A stretch of DNA of 21,462 nt, from the NCBI GenBank assembly GCA_015852425.1, contig JAAAIG010000637.1, forward strand, positions 1 through 21,462. Direction: 5' to 3'. The translations under genes and the position numbers were made by a program. This DNA comes from Gryganskiella cystojenkinii. Its lineage: Eukaryota > Mortierellomycota > Mortierellomycetes > Mortierellales > Mortierellaceae. Positions 17,303-21,462 of this stretch are shown one piece after another (the stretch's first letter is position 1; each line of letters begins with the position of its first letter). Under the pieces are notes generated by a model, which was not told the DNA's origin, ran no database searches, and saw only the letters and a program-made list of their open reading frames with translations.

Positions 17303-18417
17303 AAACGGACAATACCAAAGCTTTTGGTGATCCCCAAGCTCGTTCAATCCGTGTGCAAACACGTAACTCATGCAGACGTCTTCCATCTGACTCTCATAAA
17401 CAGACCCCTGAGTCAAGTATGCCTCCCCATCTTGTGGAATCATCTCTCTCTGAAAAATTAACATCGTCCACAGTCGAGTCACTGAGTGTCTGTATCGGCG
17501 TTCGCCGCATCCAGATTATCGACATGTCGCTTTCTGAAGATAAAACGCTCGAATATATATTAGGTGTGCTTCGACCCTCGCAGTATGTCGTCCCTGGCCT
17601 TCAAGGATCTCAACTTTGTTGCTCTGGCACAGGATGTCGGGACGTTGTGGTCGAGCCTTCCGAGACCAGAACTAGAATCATTGCAGGGCCTGAAGGTTAC
17701 GATTCAAGTGACCTTCGTTGAAGCTTCTTACAAATTCGTCCGTTCCCGCGTGCCCAGCGAGATCAAAGGCATCCTAAGCATTCATATTGAGTTCCTTACT
17801 CCACAGCAATTGTATCCGAGGATTCAGCACGTTACGACCACCGAATCATGTTTAGGAACGTCTGCGTTTTCTCGATCGAGTCTGCTCTTCGAGCATGCAC
17901 TGCAACAACAAGAAACAACGCCAATAACAACAAGGACGACGACGTCACATGAAGTCTTCGGTCCTTCACCGCTGCGTTTGATCTTGAGCAACCTGTACAG
18001 CGTTGATTTCTGCAATCTTCTCCAAGTGACTGAGAAAAGAATGGGACACAAAGGCACATGCAAAGGAGGAGCTATCTCATTTTTTTTCGTCCAAGCTTCG
18101 AAGGAGAAGTCGGAGAGGACACGGTTGAAAGTTCATGACGCAGTAGACGGTGTTATGTCTAAGCGACAGCGACTCTTTTACTATAAGGAAGGTAAGGCAT
18201 TGGACAATACTTTTCTTGAAAGTGAGGCTGGTAAGATATTTTATATATTTGCATGCCCATCCGAAATTATTTTCTTAACAAGTGGCATTCATGTTGCTGT
18301 CTTTGAATAGAACACGCTGTGCCTTTTGGTGCGCAAGGCGAGGAGAAAGGAGGTACATATTCCCCTCTGGCGTCGCGTGCTCCTTCAGTTCTGTTCAGCC
18401 AGGACGAAGAACAGTGA
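17303..18417 (+). pseudogene. F-box gene relic, frameshifted N-terminus
   Basis: From 17303 one frame reads IPKLLVIPKLVQSVCKHV, HADVFHLTLINRPLSQ and LPILWNHLSL, a good F-box, but a TAG at 17300 precedes it and TAA at 17459 ends it. The next frame carries VESLSVCIGVRRIQIIDMS to about 17580. A third is open from the ATG at 17585 (MSSLAFKDLNFVALAQ, then LPRPELESLQGL) to a donor GTAAGA at 18231. An intron 18231-18310 ending GAATAG joins it in frame to 18311-18417, stop TGA at 18415-18417. The 3' part alone would encode 250 residues and might still be translated. A second donor 39 bases earlier (GTAAGG, 18192) keeps the same frame. Two frame breaks in the conserved part argue for a dead copy; an unusual splicing pattern is the alternative. 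It diverges from the intact F-box gene. Confidence 0.5.
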
Positions 18418-18418
18418 T

Positions 18419-18685
18419 TTAGCAGCTGGCGGCGTTGTTGTACTGGTCCCAGCAGTTGATGCCCTGACCCTGCTCAGACTTGCAAGCGTTTCTGAAGTTG
18501 TTGCACTTGGTATAGCTGGTCATGCCGCAGGAACCGCCGTCGTAGTTGCCACCGGCAACGGAGCAGGGGTGGGCCGTCAAGGCGCTGGACTCGCACTTGC
18601 ACCAGATGGGGTAGATGGTGGCCGAGGCGGTCGAGGAGACAATGGCGAGGACGACAAAAGTGAAAGCAGCGCGGATGGCAATCAT
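18419..18685 (-). CDS. Secreted eight-cysteine protein, paralogue A
   Basis: The single coding exon gives 88 residues; ATG at 18685-18683, TAA at 18421-18419. Residues 1-22 are a signal peptide (MIAIRAAFTFVVLAIVSS, cleaved near ASA). The mature part of about 65 residues has eight cysteines spaced C-x-C-x9-C-x11-C-x7-C-x6-C-x9-C-x9-C, so four disulfides are likely. Conserved pieces shared with paralogue B are (I/V)WC-x-C, GNYDGGSCG and NCWD/HCWD. It should be a stable extracellular protein. The family is not one I can name; effector, antimicrobial, surface-active or carbohydrate-binding roles all fit the size and none is shown. Its stop codon is one base from the stop of the plus-strand F-box relic. 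A TATA box and a probable 5'-UTR intron lie upstream. Confidence 0.85.
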   Translation of the reverse strand: MIAIRAAFTFVVLAIVSSTASATIYPIWCKCESSALTAHPCSVAGGNYDGGSCGMTSYTKCNNFRNACKSEQGQGINCWDQYNNAASC

Positions 18686-18703
18686 TTTTTTTTTAGTTTG
18701 TTT

Positions 18704-18830
18704 CTATGGGGGACGGAAGAAGAAATGAGAGCGAGTAACGTGTCGGTTACTATCAAAGCTTTCCTTGACTTGTAATTTGGATTTTTAGGAGCTTGACTCA
18801 AGTAGATTCATTTGGCTTGGAGCGACTTAC
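18704..18830 (-). other. Probable 5'-UTR intron of paralogue A
   Basis: On the minus strand a perfect donor GTAAGT (18830-18825) and acceptor CCCATAG (18710-18704) bound 127 bases ending 18 bases before the ATG. Paralogue B has a donor and an identical CCCATAG acceptor at matching places. Confidence 0.55.
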
Positions 18831-18919
18831 TGGTATGGGCTGGTTGTCGGGGAAAAGTTATTGTTGGAAGAGGCGGTTGCTGGATGATGGAGTTTTCTTT
18901 TGGGGGGAGGAAATAGTGG

Positions 18920-18927
18920 CTTTTATA
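18920..18927 (-). promoter_or_regulatory. TATA box of paralogue A
   Basis: TATAAAAG on the minus strand in the context TTCGTATAAAAG, 97 bases upstream of the 5'-UTR donor. The same twelve bases precede paralogue B. Confidence 0.7.
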
Positions 18928-19222
18928 CGAAAACCGTGATTAGAACGCGTTCTAGCACTGAATACCCAATGATTTGAATTGAGTACAATGCGTGTCCGGC
19001 GCATGGTTGCTTTGAAAGGGAAATGCTCGGACCAGAGAGTGACCATGCTGTTCAATTCCACAGCCGATCATTGTCTGCCCAACCATGCGAACCTCGTGGA
19101 GTACCTTCATAGTAGACATCCCGGTTCAACGGATATACTTTTTTTTTCTATCTTTCTATCCCGCTTTGTTCAATTCAATGAGTACAGACTATGTGACTGA
19201 TTGGTGAAATCAAACCGGTCCA

Positions 19223-19278
19223 GATTATGACCGAAATCGTGCCAGATGGTGCCACACCGTGATTTTCGGCCATAATTT
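19223..19278. repeat. Imperfect inverted repeat (hairpin)
   Basis: Left arm ATTATGACCGAAATCGTG (about 19224-19241) pairs with the complement of CCGTGATTTTCGGCCATAAT (about 19258-19277) apart from one mismatch and two one-base gaps; the loop is about 16 bases. It lies in the gap between the paralogous secreted-protein genes. It could be a foldback remnant or a dyad binding site. Confidence 0.5.
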
Positions 19279-19457
19279 TAGTTTCTTGTTTTCGCGCGGG
19301 CACGACGCACAAACTGCCCGATGATTTATTCTCGAGGACGCAAACGAAAGTGCGCATTCACGCTCTGAGCAGAAATTCAAAAACCAAGCCCCGTCCTTGA
19401 GATGGACAACCGGGCAGTTGCACAAAAAATCTCAGAACGACAAAAAGCCTTTTTCTT

Positions 19458-19835
19458 CTACAAACGACATAGATTATATCCTGCTGTTGCACAGCATGCA
19501 TGAAAATAGTGATTCCAAGTCTTTTTCTGTTTTATTTCTTTATTTTTTGGACAAGGTCCTTCATGTTGGGGGACGTCATGTTGGGTGAACCCTTGCTGTC
19601 GGGGAATCGCAATAGATTTTCTCTTTTGCTCCCATTCTTTTGACCATCTATGGAGTTTCTTAGCCTCGTCCTTTCCAACATCTCGCATGACGTTTAACGT
19701 TTTGGTGCGGTTCTGCAGGAAAATATCTTGCAAAAATAATGGATTCTCAGCCTTCTTTCTTGTTTTCTCGATTGCTCTCCACTGCTTCTTGTGTTTTGTT
19801 TTTTGCTCTCCTCCAGCCGAAATTCCTGTTTTCAC
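19458..19835 (-). other. Basic open frame, doubtful gene
   Basis: An uninterrupted minus-strand frame of about 125 codons is Lys/Arg-rich with a helical look (VGKDEAKKLHRWSKEWEQKR). It opens at a GTG; the first ATG leaves only about 76 residues. No splice sites or family features support it, and there is no paralogue in the window. It may be a remnant or chance. Confidence 0.22.
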
Positions 19836-20640
19836 TCAATCGATGTCATTTACTACCACAGCAATTTTTTTAAAAAAAAAGAAATCGCAGCTTTGACCAC
19901 CATTTTAAGCCCTCACCCATAACGCACGAAGGAGGGTTGTTCATCCTGGGAAAAACAAACAGCCGTTGTTGTGACGACCTTCCAGGATGATGGTTATCAT
20001 TATTGCATTAGACTCTTTTTTTTGGTTGTCGCACAAGAATTGTACCTGTGCTGCCGGAGGAAAATCAAATTCACAAAGGCGCCTGCTCATGCATGCCCTC
20101 AGTAAAGCTAAGCCCACTCCGTCTCTCCGTCTCCCTATCCCTCGCAGTACGAAAAATAGGCTTCTTATTTTGGAATTACCAGCGCTCTACCACCACAATT
20201 TTAATTTACATTCCGAAGAGAAATGCGTTCTTTGGTTGCGGGATGCAGATATGGCTTGACCTTACACAACAGTCATGCAGGCGAAAGGCACTAATTACTA
20301 TTTTTTTAAAAAAAAATGCGTAACTTGGGAGGTCCACACCAAACCACCACAGCCCGTAGGCCTTTTCGAAATAAAAATTATCCGGGTTTACCGAGGATTG
20401 AGAGTACCCTAGACTCCCACACGCGTTTTCTCCGTACAGTAACGAGGACGTTTCTCTCGATCTCTCTGTCTCTCTGTTTTTCTGTCTCTGCATAATCCCA
20501 TGCCCTGAGAAAGTGTTTGAGAAGAGGTGCATAGGATCTCAGGGACAATAAATCTTGACCATTGTTTGCTTAATTCCTCCTCGGTGATTCCTTAGTCTCT
20601 CGGGTTCACACTATGGCATAAACATATCTGTTTGATGACA
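19836..20640. other. Intergenic between the secreted-protein paralogues
   Basis: No credible gene. It holds a 9-base stem (TCATCCTGG at 19941-19949 with CCAGGATGA at 19982-19990), two similar T7-A9 junctions (about 19865-19880 and 20300-20316) and a TCTCTCTG-type tract at about 20454-20490. Confidence 0.4.
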
Positions 20641-20687
20641 AATGCGACGTTTTGTGAAGAGAAAGAGTATAACTGGTCGTTCATTCG

Positions 20688-20695
20688 TATAAAAG
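20688..20695 (+). promoter_or_regulatory. TATA box of paralogue B
   Basis: TATAAAAG in the context TTCGTATAAAAG, 110 bases before the 5'-UTR donor, matching paralogue A. Confidence 0.7.
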
Positions 20696-20797
20696 GAGCG
20701 AGAGTTGTCTGCCAGAGAAGAGAAAATGTCATCATCAAGCTGCTCCTCCTTTTCTTAACAACGCTTCCGACCCAAATCCCCCAAAAAACACGCTCCC

Positions 20798-20958
20798 GTA
20801 AGTCTACCGCCTAATCCCAGTCCTAAACTTCAAGTCAAACCGGAAGAGATCTTTTTTTTTTTGTTTTTTGCTGGACCCGTGCTGTTCGCGTCAATGACTA
20901 AAACAGGCCTGTACTGTTCTTGTCTCTTCCATTACGACCACCGCTCTAATGCCCATAG
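20798..20958 (+). other. Probable 5'-UTR intron of paralogue B
   Basis: Donor GTAAGT at 20798-20803 and acceptor CCCATAG ending at 20958 bound 161 bases, 20 bases before the ATG. An alternative acceptor, AAACAG, lies near 20907. Donor, acceptor and placement match paralogue A. Confidence 0.5.
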
Positions 20959-20978
20959 TTATCATCGCACCAAGTCAA

Positions 20979-21239
20979 ATGATTGCCATCCGCGCCGCTA
21001 TCTCTTTTGTTGTCCTCGCCATTGTGGCCACGACTGCTAGTGCGTCGTATCCCGTCTGGTGCGTGTGTGACACCGGTCCACGATCTTCGTACCCATGTGC
21101 TGCTGCCATGGGCAACTATGACGGTGGTTCCTGTGGACTGGACACGCCAAAGAAGTGCTTGAGCTTCCAGCGTACCTGCACTGCCTCCAAGCTCCCGTAC
21201 CACTGCTGGGATGGCAACAACAACCCGACCGGTTGCTAA
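20979..21239 (+). CDS. Secreted eight-cysteine protein, paralogue B
   Basis: The ATG at 20979 gives 86 residues and aligns with paralogue A from its first residue (MIAIRAA, then FVVLAIV). An ATG 30 bases upstream would spoil the signal peptide and lies in the probable intron. The signal peptide ends near TASA. The mature part has eight cysteines spaced C-x-C-x9-C-x11-C-x7-C-x6-C-x8-C-x9-C, the same as paralogue A except for one residue in the sixth gap. Shared pieces are WC-x-C, GNYDGGSCG and CWD-x-x-NN. Loops differ much more than the cysteine frame, so the fold is kept while exposed surfaces vary. The protein should be secreted and disulfide-rich; no function can be assigned. The gene stands head-to-head with paralogue A, about 2.3 kb apart. 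Confidence 0.85.
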   Translation: MIAIRAAISFVVLAIVATTASASYPVWCVCDTGPRSSYPCAAAMGNYDGGSCGLDTPKKCLSFQRTCTASKLPYHCWDGNNNPTGC

Positions 21240-21462
21240 ACAACGATACGATATCAGAAACAAGCAAGAACAACAGGGATGTTCAGAAACGATGGAGCGT
21301 CCCGGGCTCCTTTCATATATCTTCTTTTTTTCCACTATTTAGCCTTTTTGATTTTGTCGATTTCTTGCGTTTTTGCTTGGTTTTGCCGGATGATAGGCAT
21401 GGTTCCGGTCTATTAATGTCCTCGCTCCTGACGCGTGACAACTGCCACGACCCTGTTCAAGT
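21240..21462 (+). other. 3' flank of paralogue B
   Basis: Untranslated sequence. It includes a small hairpin, GGAGC-GTCCCGG-GCTCC, at about 21294-21310 and a T-run at 21325-21331. Nothing else is recognised before the window ends. Confidence 0.4.

Noticed and set aside
20206..20532. Minus-strand open frame of 108 codons
   Set aside because: The N-terminal part comes from a TCTC-type repeat and the C-terminal part from A/T tracts; no credible protein.
1..21462. tRNA, rRNA, CRISPR, operons and ribosome-binding sites
   Set aside because: No tRNA-like A/B box pair or rRNA sequence was seen, no regularly spaced repeats exist, and the intron-containing genes show this is eukaryotic nuclear DNA, so bacterial features do not apply.

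Overview
The window is nuclear DNA of a filamentous fungus. Genes sit on both strands and are split by short introns (about 80-150 bases, GTAAG-type donors, pyrimidine-rich acceptors). F-box proteins, small secreted cysteine-rich proteins and cell-surface proteins dominate. The style (two large F-box genes plus an F-box relic, gene debris between intact genes, virus-like primase remains) fits an early-diverging fungus, most likely Mortierellomycotina. That placement is inference from gene content, not from a marker gene.

Region 1 (1-5543) is mostly debris. It opens with the 3' end of a beta-lactamase/transpeptidase-like gene. A 536-base non-autonomous DNA transposon (753-1288) follows, with terminal inverted repeats and a perfect 10-base target duplication. 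Its right end abuts a decayed virus- or transposon-type DNA primase of the AEP/PrimPol class on the minus strand (about 2384-1289). Upstream of that, on the same strand, is a decayed multi-exon gene of a family I cannot name (2551-4372), then a short plus-strand relic (4538-4950).

Region 2 (5544-9530) holds three intact minus-strand genes in a row: a single-pass surface protein with a Kre9/Knh1-like ectodomain, a 93-residue secreted precursor with a Lys/Arg-type cleavage site near its C-terminus, and a four-helix MARVEL-like membrane protein with a Pro/Tyr-rich tail. Each has a copy of the same short repeat 350-430 bases upstream of its start codon, which suggests a shared control element or a common insertion.

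Region 3 (9530-12942) contains a decayed coding-like stretch, an intact four-exon Nudix hydrolase (NUDT15/MTH2-like) and a Ty3/gypsy integrase remnant in the space between the Nudix gene and the divergent F-box/WD40 gene.

Region 4 (12943-18417) is an F-box block: a three-exon F-box/WD40 gene, a convergent F-box/leucine-rich-repeat-like gene whose stop codon lies 44 bases away, and a frameshifted plus-strand F-box gene relic.

Region 5 (18419-21462) has two head-to-head paralogous secreted proteins with an eight-cysteine framework. They share promoter sequence around the TATA box and each appears to have a 5'-UTR intron ending in CCCATAG. About 2 kb of apparently non-coding sequence separates them.
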